Below the pieces are notes generated by a model. The model had not been told where the DNA came from. It worked only from the letters and a program-made list of their open reading frames with translations, and made no database searches. Shown piece after piece: positions 1 to 8,823 of a stretch of DNA of 13,619 nucleotides. Numbering within the stretch: the stretch's first letter is position 1; every line of letters starts with the position of its first letter. The stretch lies in contig LSSK01000966.1 in the NCBI GenBank assembly GCA_001969505.1, positions 1 to 13,619 of the forward strand, read 5' to 3'. The stretch is from Zancudomyces culisetae (taxonomy: Eukaryota > Kickxellomycota > Harpellomycetes > Harpellales > Legeriomycetaceae). A program made the translations under genes and the position numbers.

Positions 1-1863
1 CCAATATTGGATGCAATTAAATTATACCTACCCTCACCAAAAGGAAATTCTCGACTAGGAACCCAACTGATTTTGAGGCCCAAAAACGAAGTGTGGGCAA
101 TTGATGATGCTCCACTGGTTGCATTTGTATTTAAGGTAGTAGTGGATAACTTGAAAGGTGTGATGGTATTCGTTAGGATATACAGTGGAACGCTTCAGGC
201 TAAGGCCACCGTAGTGAATTCTAGCATATCAAAGCGTTCTAAATTGGTTAAAGAAAGGGTAAATAAGATTATGACAATATATGCAGATTATTCTGAAGAG
301 ATCAGCGAACTGAAAGCTGGAAATATTGGTGTGTTGTTGGGAATGAAGCATACCAAAACTGGAGATACTCTATTGGATTTGAATCATCCAAGTATTGTAA
401 GCGGGTCACCAGAAAAATTAAGCCATGAAAATCCCAAAAGCACAGAAAGGAAGTTAAAAAATATCAATGCCAACCATAGTAGTAGGGAGGTTGTTGGCGT
501 CTCTGAAAAAATGGATAATCAGAATGCTGAGGATGGGTGGGATGTACTTGGTGGCTTAGAAAAGGATCTGGTACCGGGTGAAAATGCATTGACCCATAAT
601 TCAACCAATGATGATCTTCTTCAATTACACAAGATACGTATTCCACCACCAGTGTTCTTTTGTCAGATTGAGCCGGATTCTATTAGCGATGAGAAACACT
701 TGATTAATGTTCTGAACAATCTGGTATTACAGGATCCGTCTTTGAACTATTTCAGAGATATTGAAGGTGGTGACCAAATTGTCTTGACTGGAATGGGTGA
801 ATTACACTTAGAGGTCACATTATCAAGGCTGCTGCAAGAAAAGGTCAAGGCTCAGATGGGAAGGGTTAGGATTTCCTATCGCGAAAGTATTTCAGCGAAG
901 TATGAACTTTTGAACTATCAAATGGAGAAAACGGTGAGTACTGGCACTAGCACTGGCACTTCTAACACACTTGGAAATAAACCTATAAGTATTGGGTTTG
1001 ATGTGTGTGTGGAGCCTGTATATAGCGATTTTATCGAAAATGTAACAAACGATAGCAAGGTGATACACCTTGGAGGGAACAATTTTTTGGATTTGTCTCA
1101 GCTGAATCTCAAAAATTCACAAACTCCAGCTCAGGGCACTCACACGCAAGGCAACGGCAAGTGTTCCTCTGATTTCCAGGCAGTTAAGGATACGATAGCA
1201 AGCTCGGTAGAAGTATCAATGTATCAAGGGCCCACATTGGGATACATTTTAAATAATGTAAAAACCACAATATCGAATCTAAGTCTGCCTCAAAATTTAT
1301 TAGCCGAACTTCAACAACAGCATTCTCAAAGCCCACAGAAAACCTCGATACTGTCGATATTGCGAATGGCTATAATCCAAGCCTTAAAGCAAGCAATTTC
1401 AGGTGCGAACCCCGTTTTGTTGCAACCAGTGATGAATGTATCAATCTCTACAACGCCAGAATACCTGGGGCCGATTCTGTCAATGCTTGAAACATTCAAA
1501 TCAACAAAGATAATTTCTATCTCGAGTAATGAGGATTCATTGCTACATACTGGCCAAGATGAGAATGCTGGTGGATGTGATGGTTCTGGGTCTCTTAGCA
1601 AGGCGCTGTTAGATCTAATAACTGTGGGACATAATGACAACAGTACCGCCTACAATAATCATTCATCAACGGATGGGGGACAAAATAGCAGCGGAATCAA
1701 CGAAATATTGGCGATAATTCCTTTATATAACCTAATAGGCTTTTCCTCTACTTTGAGAAAGCTGACAGCTGGAACTGCGTCATTTTCAATGCAGTTGAAT
1801 GGGTTTGATAGAGTCGAAGAATTAGCAAAAGGGCATATCCTTAAAGAACTCCGAGGATTTTGA
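1..1863 (+). CDS. MEF2: Mitochondrial elongation factor G2 / ribosome-releasing factor 2 (partial, 5' end outside window)
   Basis: EF-G2 is a translational GTPase that works with ribosome recycling factor to split mitochondrial ribosomes after termination. The frame is already open at base 1 (cca ata ttg = Pro-Ile-Leu, start of the EF-G 'PILDA..YLPSP' motif), so the GTPase domain lies outside the window. About 620 codons are visible, without introns, ending in TGA at 1861-1863. Domain II spans visible residues ~33-127 (DDAPLVAFVFKVV). Domain III begins near 213 with PPPVFFCQIEP and continues to LTGMGELHLEV (~262-272); FFC in place of the EF-G1 sequence points to EF-G2. Domain IV starts at ISYRESI (~291) and includes MYQGPTLGYILNNV (~407). 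Domain V starts near LLQPVMNVSIST (~473) and ends with LIGFSSTLRKLTAGTASFSM. Low-complexity insertions separate these blocks at ~129-207, ~345-392 and ~500-567. The family call is very secure; only the N-terminus is unknown. Confidence 0.95.
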   Translation, partial: PILDAIKLYLPSPKGNSRLGTQLILRPKNEVWAIDDAPLVAFVFKVVVDNLKGVMVFVRIYSGTLQAKATVVNSSISKRSKLVKERVNKIMTIYADYSEEISELKAGNIGVLLGMKHTKTGDTLLDLNHPSIVSGSPEKLSHENPKSTERKLKNINANHSSREVVGVSEKMDNQNAEDGWDVLGGLEKDLVPGENALTHNSTNDDLLQLHKIRIPPPVFFCQIEPDSISDEKHLINVLNNLVLQDPSLNYFRDIEGGDQIVLTGMGELHLEVTLSRLLQEKVKAQMGRVRISYRESISAKYELLNYQMEKTVSTGTSTGTSNTLGNKPISIGFDVCVEPVYSDFIENVTNDSKVIHLGGNNFLDLSQLNLKNSQTPAQGTHTQGNGKCSSDFQAVKDTIASSVEVSMYQGPTLGYILNNVKTTISNLSLPQNLLAELQQQHSQSPQKTSILSILRMAIIQALKQAISGANPVLLQPVMNVSISTTPEYLGPILSMLETFKSTKIISISSNEDSLLHTGQDENAGGCDGSGSLSKALLDLITVGHNDNSTAYNNHSSTDGGQNSSGINEILAIIPLYNLIGFSSTLRKLTAGTASFSMQLNGFDRVEELAKGHILKELRGF

Positions 1864-1960
1864 TTTTTTTTTTTCGTGCTGAAAAACGTTGATGGTGGTA
1901 GTGATCAGGAACGTATCTCTTTGTGTTGATGTGGTTGTTTTTTTAGTCGATGTTGATATC

Positions 1961-1966
1961 TTTAAT
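1961..1966 (-). terminator. Putative poly(A) signal of TBCC
   Basis: Read on the minus strand this is ATTAAA, about 143 bases after the TBCC stop. I see no minus-strand AATAAA in the intergenic gap. It sits directly beside the plus-strand AATAAA of the convergent MEF2 gene. The call rests on the motif and its position only. Confidence 0.35.
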
Positions 1967-1967
1967 G

Positions 1968-1973
1968 AATAAA
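1968..1973 (+). terminator. Putative poly(A) signal of MEF2
   Basis: A canonical AATAAA lies about 105 bases after the MEF2 stop codon and is the only one in the short gap before the convergent neighbour. Cleavage would fall inside the 3' UTR region of the opposite-strand TBCC gene. Confidence 0.5.
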
Positions 1974-2108
1974 CACCATTTTTATCTACCAACACTCAAA
2001 CATGTCCATATGATACGATAGCTGGCTATGGAATTTGCAATATTAAGACTGTAATTAAATCGCATTAGAACTACAAAAAAAAATGCAAAGAAAAAGAAAA
2101 CCATGACT

Positions 2109-3358
2109 CTAAAAAGAAAGGGCTCTAATCATCTCACCAATCTCAGCCTGGTCAATACTTTCCAGTTTGCGAACCAGCTTGCCCACCCTTTCTTTTGCGA
2201 CTTCTGCGCTAAGGTATGAGTAGTGTGGCGAACTAGCATTTGCTCTCAACCAACTAAAGTCGTCAACTGCTTGCTGCTCATAGAATTTCATTACATCACT
2301 ATTTTCTATTATAGCTCGGGTTTTACAATATATTAGGCAATTGATTTCACTGCAGTTTTCAGCCCGGAACTGAACAACGCTTCCAGATATCACACTACAT
2401 TTACAACTGTCTCTTATTGTGATTACACCTGGAATGTCATGCTCAATGAATATCACACTGTTTGCCACGTTGGTTATGTGGAGTACTGCTATGTTCTCAC
2501 TACAATCTCGCAAATCTATCAAACATCCATCAATATTACTGATTTTGAACTCTATAGCCCTTTTATCTTGATTTTCCACTTTAATAAACCGTCTTGCTTT
2601 TGAGGAAATCTCAAAAATGCCCCTTTTTACATTAATCTTGTCAAAATTGACATTGCGATGGGAAGCGGTTTGTAGATCAATCTTTTCGTCCATACTTTCC
2701 AGATCTCTGTCTTTAGCAAAATTCATAACATTTCTGAGTTTGGTAGATTTTTTCTTTAGCCCACGCCCAAGCTCCTTCAATTCCCCCAGTTTCTATTAAC
2801 AGGTTTTCGGTTTTAGTGTATATAGAGGCAGTAATAGATATTGAAAAAAAAATATTTACATTCGTGTTACAAGGGTAAATTATATTCGTAAAAATCAAAT
2901 CAAACCAAATACATATATATAATATATAATATATATACTTACCTCCATGTACGTTTTCAAATCATAACTGGGTAGATATCCCCTAGCCTCATTAATCCTT
3001 ATTTCCAGCTCTTGTATTTGACGCAAAAGCTCGGCTCTGGAATCAACGTTAAGGCTACTTTTTATCCCTATTTTGATTTGAGTCATATATAGAAATACCA
3101 GTGCCTTGCCAAATTATAAAGAAAAAAAAAAGAACCCTAAAACAGCTTGTTGTAGGATAAACGTATGCACATTGCAGTGTTCAATCGAGCAATCTTCCGC
3201 TCCTCCCTCTCTGATTTTCAATTTGTATGTAAAATGTGACTTTCACACCTACCTTCATACCGAACTTTAAAATATTTCCAAAACTCCTCGGGATTCTCAA
3301 CCAGTAGCGGTATATTTTCAGAGTCCCTTTGATCCTTCTCTCCAGTATCTTCAGTCAT
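2109..3358 (-). CDS. TBCC: Tubulin-specific chaperone C (tubulin-folding cofactor C), three exons
   Basis: Cofactor C acts in the last step of tubulin folding, stimulating beta-tubulin GTP hydrolysis in the cofactor D/E/C complex so that the alpha/beta dimer is released. My model is join(3358..3253, 3067..2943, 2792..2109), about 304 residues. Introns are 3252-3068 (GTAGGT..ATAG, 185 bp) and 2942-2793 (GTAAGT..ATAG, 150 bp). Phases agree: exon 1 leaves one base and exon 2 supplies two, making one Gly codon. The N-terminal helical part contains PEEFWKYFKVRYEG and later LPSYDLKTYMEKLGELKELG. The C-terminal beta-helix (C-CAP/cofactor C-like) runs from ~135 to 245, with CLIDLRDC, VIFIEHDIPGVITIRDS, and GSVVQFRAENC. 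The Arg of QFR (~220) occupies the family's catalytic arginine-finger position (QxR), so the enzyme looks intact. A frame-continuing tail follows with AVDDFSWLRANASPHYS-like residues typical of TBCC. Human TBCC is about 346 residues. Confidence 0.92.
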
Positions 3359-4411
3359 GAGTTTTTCTGAATATAATAATTTTATTATTCAATTTCGATA
3401 AAAGACAAATACCATCACTTTTTATATTTGATTTTATTTGAAATTGCAAAAGAGGTGGAAAATTACGTGATTAACGACCTGTACATGTATGCTGATTCGG
3501 TATCAAGTATTTTTTTAGCTAAAGGTGTTTCTTAGGTTAGTAGATGACTGTGTTTTTGGGATCTACTCAAATAACGAGTGTGTTGTATTTATTATGAGTA
3601 GGCCGGTTAGTGAACAACGCTGCACACTCCAGCCAAACAAATACAAGACTCTTGTTCGTGATCGAGTAGTTTACCAGTAAGTAAACTTTAATATTTGGCT
3701 CCAACATTGAGCAACGATTAGCATTGACACATCTTAAAGCATTTTCCCTTTCAATAGACCACACGTATATTAATAAAAGAAACCCCAACTGTCAGTCTTT
3801 ACTTTTTCAGGGTACTACAGTTAAAACGGTATCTATTTAACTTTTACTTACATCATGCAAGAATATATACTCACGTTTTATCTCATGCAACACCCTGTCC
3901 CTGTCGCTTGAATATTTACATTCATACTCAGGTTTACAGATAAACAGCAAGTCAGTGCTAATTGCAACAATAAAATTTTGAGTCTCAAGATAGATGATCG
4001 TGTTTTATTTTGTTATGATCAATTTGCTAAATAAATACCACTCCAAACTAAAAATGTAGTTCGAAGAATTTGAATAAGAGGCAACATCACCCTAGAATAT
4101 ATCCGGCTCTTTTAACGATACTCACTGCCACAGTTAATAATAATCTTGGTGTCAATATTAATCAAAACAAAATCTGTAAGCTAGTTCAATTCTGCAAGCT
4201 TTGATATAATTGCTAAAAGAAAACAAAGAAATCTTTGAAGCCAATATTTTTTACTTTTAGAAACATTTTTTGGGTTGTATAACATTTTGGTCTTTATTTC
4301 ATTAAGAAAGTGATAAAGTTAAAATCCATAAATTAAAAACTCGGCACTAAAGATTAGTCCAAAAGGTCATCAAAGTGATTTGCATTGAGAAACTGGAGTG
4401 TTTGTTTCATA
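3359..4411. other. Intergenic region between TBCC and the secreted-protein gene
   Basis: This 1.05 kb AT-rich stretch must hold the TBCC promoter (its ATG is at 3358 on the minus strand) and the 3' UTR of the secreted-protein gene. Only short ORFs without convincing starts occur; the 73-residue minus-strand frame near 3567-3788 opens with TTG and resembles nothing I know. I see no tRNA, repeat family or CRISPR-like array. Confidence 0.5.
4293..4298 (-). terminator. Putative poly(A) signal of the secreted CBM19-like protein gene
   Basis: Minus-strand AATAAA about 114 bases after the stop codon at 4414-4412, a normal distance for a fungal 3' UTR. Based on motif and spacing only. Confidence 0.45.
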
Positions 4412-5638
4412 TTAAAGTATATTAAGTGCTAATGATAGCACTGTGCCAATGATGCTAACTCCTACGTATAAGATATCTCCAATACAAACACCGCTCAGTC
4501 CATTCAGAAGCATGACACCGGCTGTTATAGGAGCAAGTATGAATGTACGGGTCATGAGGAAATCCAGCGCTGCCTGTACCAGATCCAAAACTGATGCTGT
4601 AGCATTCATAACAGTATCAAAGAGGAAGCCTACAATAGTTGAAATAGCATTCAGGCTTGGGTTGGTAAGAAGCTTGAGCACACCTGTGATGACAGTAGAT
4701 ACTGTTTGTGGTGAATTTTGTACAAATGAAAGAACACCATCAATAATTGTGCCAAGAGCACCAATATCGCCATCCAAAAAGTTTTTAAGCAAATCAGCGA
4801 GTGAGCTTCCGCCGCTTGTGCTTGATATGGTGCTTTCGGCTTTGCTTTTACATGGCAAAAATGTGTTTATCAAGCGACCAATAGACTCGATAACTCTATC
4901 CAAAGACGCTGTGTCTATACCTAAGAGTCTTTTTTGTTGAGACGATGTGTTTGAATTCGAAACTTCAGATGCTTGCGCCAAAGTGCTAATTGTAAATAGG
5001 TACTTTACAAATTCATTTTTCAGCTCATCGTTGTTTTTCATGGTGGAAAAGAGCGTTACTATGAGGTCTGATGCTTTCTTTTCATTTCCTTTAAGTCCTT
5101 TCAATCCGGTTGTGATTTTTTTGGTGATAGCTGCAGTGTTATTGGATGAAGGTACAATTGATGATGCAAGGTTATTTGCCAAATCAGAAGTAGAAGCATC
5201 TTCAACAACTGTTGTAAGAGCTTGAATGTAGTCAACAAGTTGGTCGGGATCGTTTTTTACTAATTGTGTCAAGTTACTAAAATTGTTTGCAACTTTACTT
5301 GATGAACCAATAGATACATTTGCAACTGTACTGCGGATCAGTTTGTACAGTGTACTATCCTTAACATCATCAACTGTGGCCCGTTTTCCAAGCTTTCTAG
5401 ACTTTCTCGCAGGTTCAGACTGCTTTGCAAGAGCACACTCAATAGTGTTGGATACCTGATTACAGATTGTTCCTGTGACACATGCACTCTCTGAAACTTT
5501 GCCTTCGACACAGTAAAAGAATATCCTGTTATCTGCATCACCTTTATCGCACCACATGGACTTATCCTCACACCCATATCGTGGTGCTGCTGCTACCAGA
5601 GCGCTTGATGCCAATGCTAAATATAAGATTCCACGCAT
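4412..5638 (-). CDS. Secreted/cell-surface protein with N-terminal CBM19-like cysteine domain and kexin site
   Basis: The 408-residue single-exon protein starts with a clear signal peptide (MRGILYLALASSALVAAA, cleavage near 18). Residues 23-68 hold six cysteines (C23, 30, 43, 53, 59, 68) with FFYCVEGKVSESACVTGTIC, matching the CBM19 layout of F..C..G....C..GT.C. CBM19 modules are known to bind chitin in fungal chitinases, but no catalytic domain is present here. A basic SRKLGKR site (80-86) follows, typical of Kex2 cleavage in the Golgi, so the module may be released from the rest. Residues 87-255 are Ser/Thr/Asn-rich and probably helical, with several N-glycosylation sequons (near 107, 119, 122, 167, 230); another KR is at 236-237. 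Residues ~275-408 are strongly hydrophobic, ending in about 20 uncharged residues after GVCIGD (384-388). That tail could be a GPI-attachment signal or a membrane-active segment. Function unknown; chitin-wall or host-lining binding is inference. Confidence 0.85.
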   Translation of the reverse strand: MRGILYLALASSALVAAAPRYGCEDKSMWCDKGDADNRIFFYCVEGKVSESACVTGTICNQVSNTIECALAKQSEPARKSRKLGKRATVDDVKDSTLYKLIRSTVANVSIGSSSKVANNFSNLTQLVKNDPDQLVDYIQALTTVVEDASTSDLANNLASSIVPSSNNTAAITKKITTGLKGLKGNEKKASDLIVTLFSTMKNNDELKNEFVKYLFTISTLAQASEVSNSNTSSQQKRLLGIDTASLDRVIESIGRLINTFLPCKSKAESTISSTSGGSSLADLLKNFLDGDIGALGTIIDGVLSFVQNSPQTVSTVITGVLKLLTNPSLNAISTIVGFLFDTVMNATASVLDLVQAALDFLMTRTFILAPITAGVMLLNGLSGVCIGDILYVGVSIIGTVLSLALNIL

Positions 5639-5827
5639 TTTAATTCTGTTATAGAAGATACTTGCTTGATGTTATGTTGAGTATATGCTAGCTAATGTTG
5701 CCAATAGAACGGATGTCTTTGAACTGTACTGGATTTCACTTGCTGTTTTGCTGTTGACTATGATGGTCAGTTTTATTGCAATGATGATTGTTCTGATGTT
5801 TTTGAATTTGAATGGAAATGTTGACAG

Positions 5828-5835
5828 TATTTATA
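5828..5835 (-). promoter_or_regulatory. TATA-box candidate for the secreted-protein gene
   Basis: The minus strand reads TATAAATA in the context AAGTATAAATACTG, about 190 bases upstream of the ATG at 5638. This would leave a 5' leader of roughly 150-160 bases. A strong TATA box suits an inducible or highly expressed secreted protein, but no transcript data are available. Confidence 0.45.
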
Positions 5836-6418
5836 CTTGCTGATCCACCTCGCCCTCGACTCTTATTTTCATCTTTTGATTTTATTTTCTACTACATCGG
5901 CACCAGAAATGTAGAAAAAATATACTGAAACACATATAATAGCTATTAACATGGTTACACACAGAGCCTTAGGTTAAGTAGCGTACTAATTAATTATAAA
6001 TACCACGAGTATTGATAATAGCTAAACCCAATTGCAAACACACCTTCGGCGCTATATCGGCAAATTTACCACTTTATTGGTGTCTTTTATATAATGAGAT
6101 TTTTATAAATAACAGGTTTATATCAGTCATTGATACTAGCTAAGTGAAAGCAGCAGGGTTTTTAACTTAACCCTACAAGTTCCAAACTTCAGATCATGGG
6201 TTTTTTACTCATCCATAAAAATAAGTAAATTGATGAATTCATGGGGCTAATGCTTATTTATAGCTTTCTTTTTTATATATATCATTTACTTTACCTAAAC
6301 CTATCATTTACAAATACCTAATTCAGTTTGACGATGTAATATTTATTTCCCAAAATGACAATTCAATAATCAAAAAAATTTTGCAAAGATTTTTATTGAA
6401 AGTGACACCATCAACCAT

Positions 6419-6440
6419 CCATTGAGGTTTAACTCAATGG
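6419..6440. repeat. Perfect 8-bp inverted repeat (hairpin)
   Basis: CCATTGAG, a 6-base GTTTAA spacer, then CTCAATGG: an uninterrupted 8-bp stem in otherwise unassigned AT-rich DNA. It is followed by GGGTTTATTTTG, not a long T run, so it does not look like a Pol III or bacterial-type terminator. It could be a transcription-factor palindrome or chance. Confidence 0.4.
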
Positions 6441-7151
6441 GGTTTATTTTGTAGGATTATGATTGATCAGTACTGAGCAACGAACTGGGCTCAAGAAACC
6501 ACAAAAAAATAGTTACAGCTTAATTATGAATTCAGAATTATGAATGTAGAATTTGCGTGTTTGATCCAGACTTTCAATATGGTTGGTCGTTTCCAAACAA
6601 ATTGCATAAAAATGTTCAAGCTATAAACTATTAAGGCACTCTTAAATAAATACTATATATACATTTTTTAGTGATTCTTGAATAAACATTAAAATCACGT
6701 AATTTCAATGCAGTAACGATTACATAATTGCAGCGCTATCAAAGTTATGATGCTATAAGGCCTTGTTTACCGCACACATATTTAAATATCACGTTACAAA
6801 CTTGTTCCTCTTAAAAGTGCTAATACTTTCTATTAATAAAAGTTGCCCCTTTTTTGCTCTACCAATCTATAAAATAATATTACACATATCACCAAAAAAA
6901 AATCCCAGCAGTACAACTCTGTACTTATATTTAGCCTTTATAGTAATTAGCTCCAGCTTAGAATCGGTTAATCATAGGCAAATTCAGTTACACCTCCTTT
7001 CGGGATTCTAGCTCTTTTACAAAACGAAAAAAATCTAAAAGTTTTTTTAAGCACATCTGTGGGGTTGACCAGTAATACCTTTTATTTGTACTCGAGTAAA
7101 CACCTTTCTATCATTGCCTTCTATTATGCAGCTAATACTACTAATGAATAG

Positions 7152-7157
7152 TTTATT
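7152..7157 (-). terminator. Putative poly(A) signal of the kinase-fusion gene
   Basis: Minus-strand AATAAA about 126 bases after the stop codon at 7283. A second minus-strand AATAAA lies near 7085-7080. Motif and spacing only. Confidence 0.4.
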
Positions 7158-7282
7158 GGATATATTACCTTTGGCTTGAAAAATAAAATTACACTTAAAC
7201 TTATAAACAGACGAAGAATAATTATCTACGCGCTCTCAATCTGGAGGCATAACGTATAGTTACAAAAAGAATAAAGTGGTAT

Positions 7283-8765
7283 TCATTTGAAGACACTGAA
7301 GTTGGGTTTTACATTGAGATCATTTTCCCACTTTACATTTTCTATAAACTTGAGGTTTTCTTTTTTGTTCCAGTTTTCTAGGTTTTTGACAATTTCTTGT
7401 TCTAGCAAAGGCTGGGTTTTCATGGAGTTTACCATTATCTTTTCTGGATCCAACGCACATCCGCCTTTAAAAAAGTATACAAATGACTGATGTTCAAATG
7501 CCTCCGTTCTTGCCTTTTCAGGATCGCCGGTGTGTATATGTCTACAGTTTTTCACGGCCTTATAATCATAAGATCTCATCTTCCCTTCTTTTGCATCGTT
7601 TTCTTCTTCGCGTTGATGCAAAAACTGGGTACAATCGTGAAAGTGCTCTTTAGTGCCATCGCCAAGAATTTGATGTCCACTTGCATTTTTGGTTACAGAC
7701 ATGTGATCAAATGATCTCATCCTCCCTTTACTGGCATTCTCCATACGATCAGAGTGCTGGATATATGCTGTATGCTTTTTTACACATTTTTCTTTTTGAA
7801 CTTCAAGTTCTGTTTGCTCATTTAATAACGAATGATTAAAAAATTGGTTGTGGTCTTCGTCCTCCCACATTGCTTTTGTCTCTTTATACGTCCCAAATCC
7901 CTCATTCGGCTTGACCACCTCCCAGCATTCTTTTTTTGTCCATGGAGCTACCCAAAAATCATCCACCTTCTTTTCTTTTTTCTCTTCCTTTTTTTTCTCC
8001 ACAACACTCACTGCAGACTCCTTTGCTTTTTCACACTCACTATCACATTTTACAACTATTTCCACTTTTTTACATTCATTTTCCTGTGGTTGTGGCTTTA
8101 CTTCATTCTTGGGAGGTTCGCAACTCTTTGCCAAATCCTCAAAATTAGGAGGCGAAACCGGTGCTGGGAAACGTTTCATAATGTTTTTTATTACATCTTC
8201 CGTCAAAACGTCATCAGGCTTTAAAGGAATCTCGGTTTTCGGATAATTGAGCTTCAACGTTTGAATAAATCTAAATCCCTCAGTAATTGATGGATATGTA
8301 AAAGATTTACCAAAGCTAATTGTAATTTCTACACCACAGTCACCTTGTATACCTGTAGGATGATTAGCTCTATGCTTTACCCGACGTGTGCAGCACTAAA
8401 AGTTAACATTATGGTTATACATTTATGTTCAAGCTTGTCTATTTAGATATTTATCTATTTATATACCTATATTCATGTTGCTTTACCTCGGTTGATTCTT
8501 CAAAGTAAAGAGCATCAACAGAAACTCGCTGTAACTCTGCAATTTCTACCCAGATCTTTCGATGTTCTGTATTATGATTGTAGCCATCAATAACTACGTT
8601 TTTTCCGTTTTTTAGCATCACAGCTGCGAGCGATTCGGCGTATGTTGCATCACCAAGTTCATCTTTGTTGATTCTTTCCCAGTTTTTTAGGAATTTTACC
8701 AACTTTTGTGAAAACTCCGTCTTTCCACTTCCTGGAATTCCAACCAACACTAATAGTTGTGGCAT
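7283..8765 (-). CDS. PNKP-like P-loop (AAA_33-type) kinase domain fused to an unrecognised repeat-bearing C-terminal region, two exons
   Basis: My model joins 8765..8487 and 8395..7283 across a 91-bp intron (GTAAAG..TTTTAG), phase 0 on both sides, giving about 463 residues. The N-terminal ~140 residues form a small P-loop kinase resembling the polynucleotide-kinase-like domain of PNKP and of plant aprataxin-type proteins. Walker A is GIPGSGKT (9-16), then RINKDELG (31-38) and a Walker-B-like NVVIDGYNHN (56-65). The lid region after the intron is CCTRRVKHRANHPTG (94-108), ending with ITEGFRF (~128). The lid and kinase end are absent from the first exon alone, so the splice is well supported. 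From ~140 the protein is unlike anything I recognise: Pro/Lys/Glu-rich linker to ~240 (KKKEEKKEKK), a block with FWVAPWTKKECWEVV (~240-254), then an imperfect two-copy repeat (~301-393) rich in His and Cys. Substrate unknown; nucleic-acid end phosphorylation is a family-based guess. Confidence 0.88.
7496..7774 (-). repeat. Two imperfect ~45-residue repeats coded within the kinase-fusion gene
   Basis: Copy 1 is coded by 7774-7640 and copy 2 by 7639-7496. Both start with His, continue through a Glu-Asn stretch and a Gly-basic-Met-Arg-Ser-aromatic-Asp core (GRMRSFD and GKMRSYD), then Val, His, Gly-Asp, Lys and end in Phe. DNA identity is low by eye, so the duplication is old. A shorter related piece (DHNQFFNHSLLNEQ) may precede copy 1. 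Confidence 0.6.
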
Positions 8766-8816
8766 TGACAGTTGGTTTTATTTAGTTGAATTCTTATATG
8801 CCCGTATGATTCTCTT

Positions 8817-8823
8817 TTTTATA
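8817..8823 (-). promoter_or_regulatory. TATA-box candidate for the kinase-fusion gene
   Basis: The minus strand reads TATAAAA followed by AAGAG, 52-58 bases upstream of the ATG at 8765. It lies in the 166-bp gap shared with the divergent plus-strand ORF, which would make this a compact bidirectional promoter if that ORF is real. Confidence 0.4.

Larger units (their letters stand above)
5639..7282. other. Long AT-rich intergenic region
   Basis: This 1.6 kb stretch holds the 5' leader and promoter of the secreted-protein gene at its left and the 3' UTR of the kinase gene at its right. It has short perfect hairpins (6155-6174 with AGGGTT/AACCCT arms, and 6419-6440) and a 10-bp direct repeat AATTATGAAT at 6522 and 6536. 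The plus-strand 82-residue frame at 6763-7011 opens with TTG and is an unlikely gene. No RNA gene is recognisable. Confidence 0.5.

Noticed and set aside
2905-2942. AT-dinucleotide-like tract
   Set aside because: It is the 5' end of TBCC intron 2 and ordinary AT-rich intron sequence, not a separate element.
3567-3788. Minus-strand 73-residue frame between TBCC and the secreted-protein gene
   Set aside because: TTG start, no recognisable motif, and no splice context linking it to neighbours.
4443-5225. Two plus-strand ORFs of 165 and 92 residues opposite the secreted-protein gene
   Set aside because: They are antisense shadows of a gene with a clear signal peptide and cysteine domain, and no family features are visible.
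6763-7011. Plus-strand 82-residue frame
   Set aside because: TTG start, AT-rich composition, and no motif.
7832-8246. Overlapping plus-strand ORFs rich in Phe, Ser and His
   Set aside because: They are antisense to the Lys/Glu-rich linker of the kinase-fusion gene, which produces Phe/Ser/Leu-rich frames automatically.
8451-8486. Kinase ORF reading on to a stop just after residue 93 (a stand-alone 104-residue protein)
   Set aside because: The reading enters a GTAAAG donor, and the essential lid sequence resumes in phase 0 after TTTTAG at 8396, so these bases are intron.
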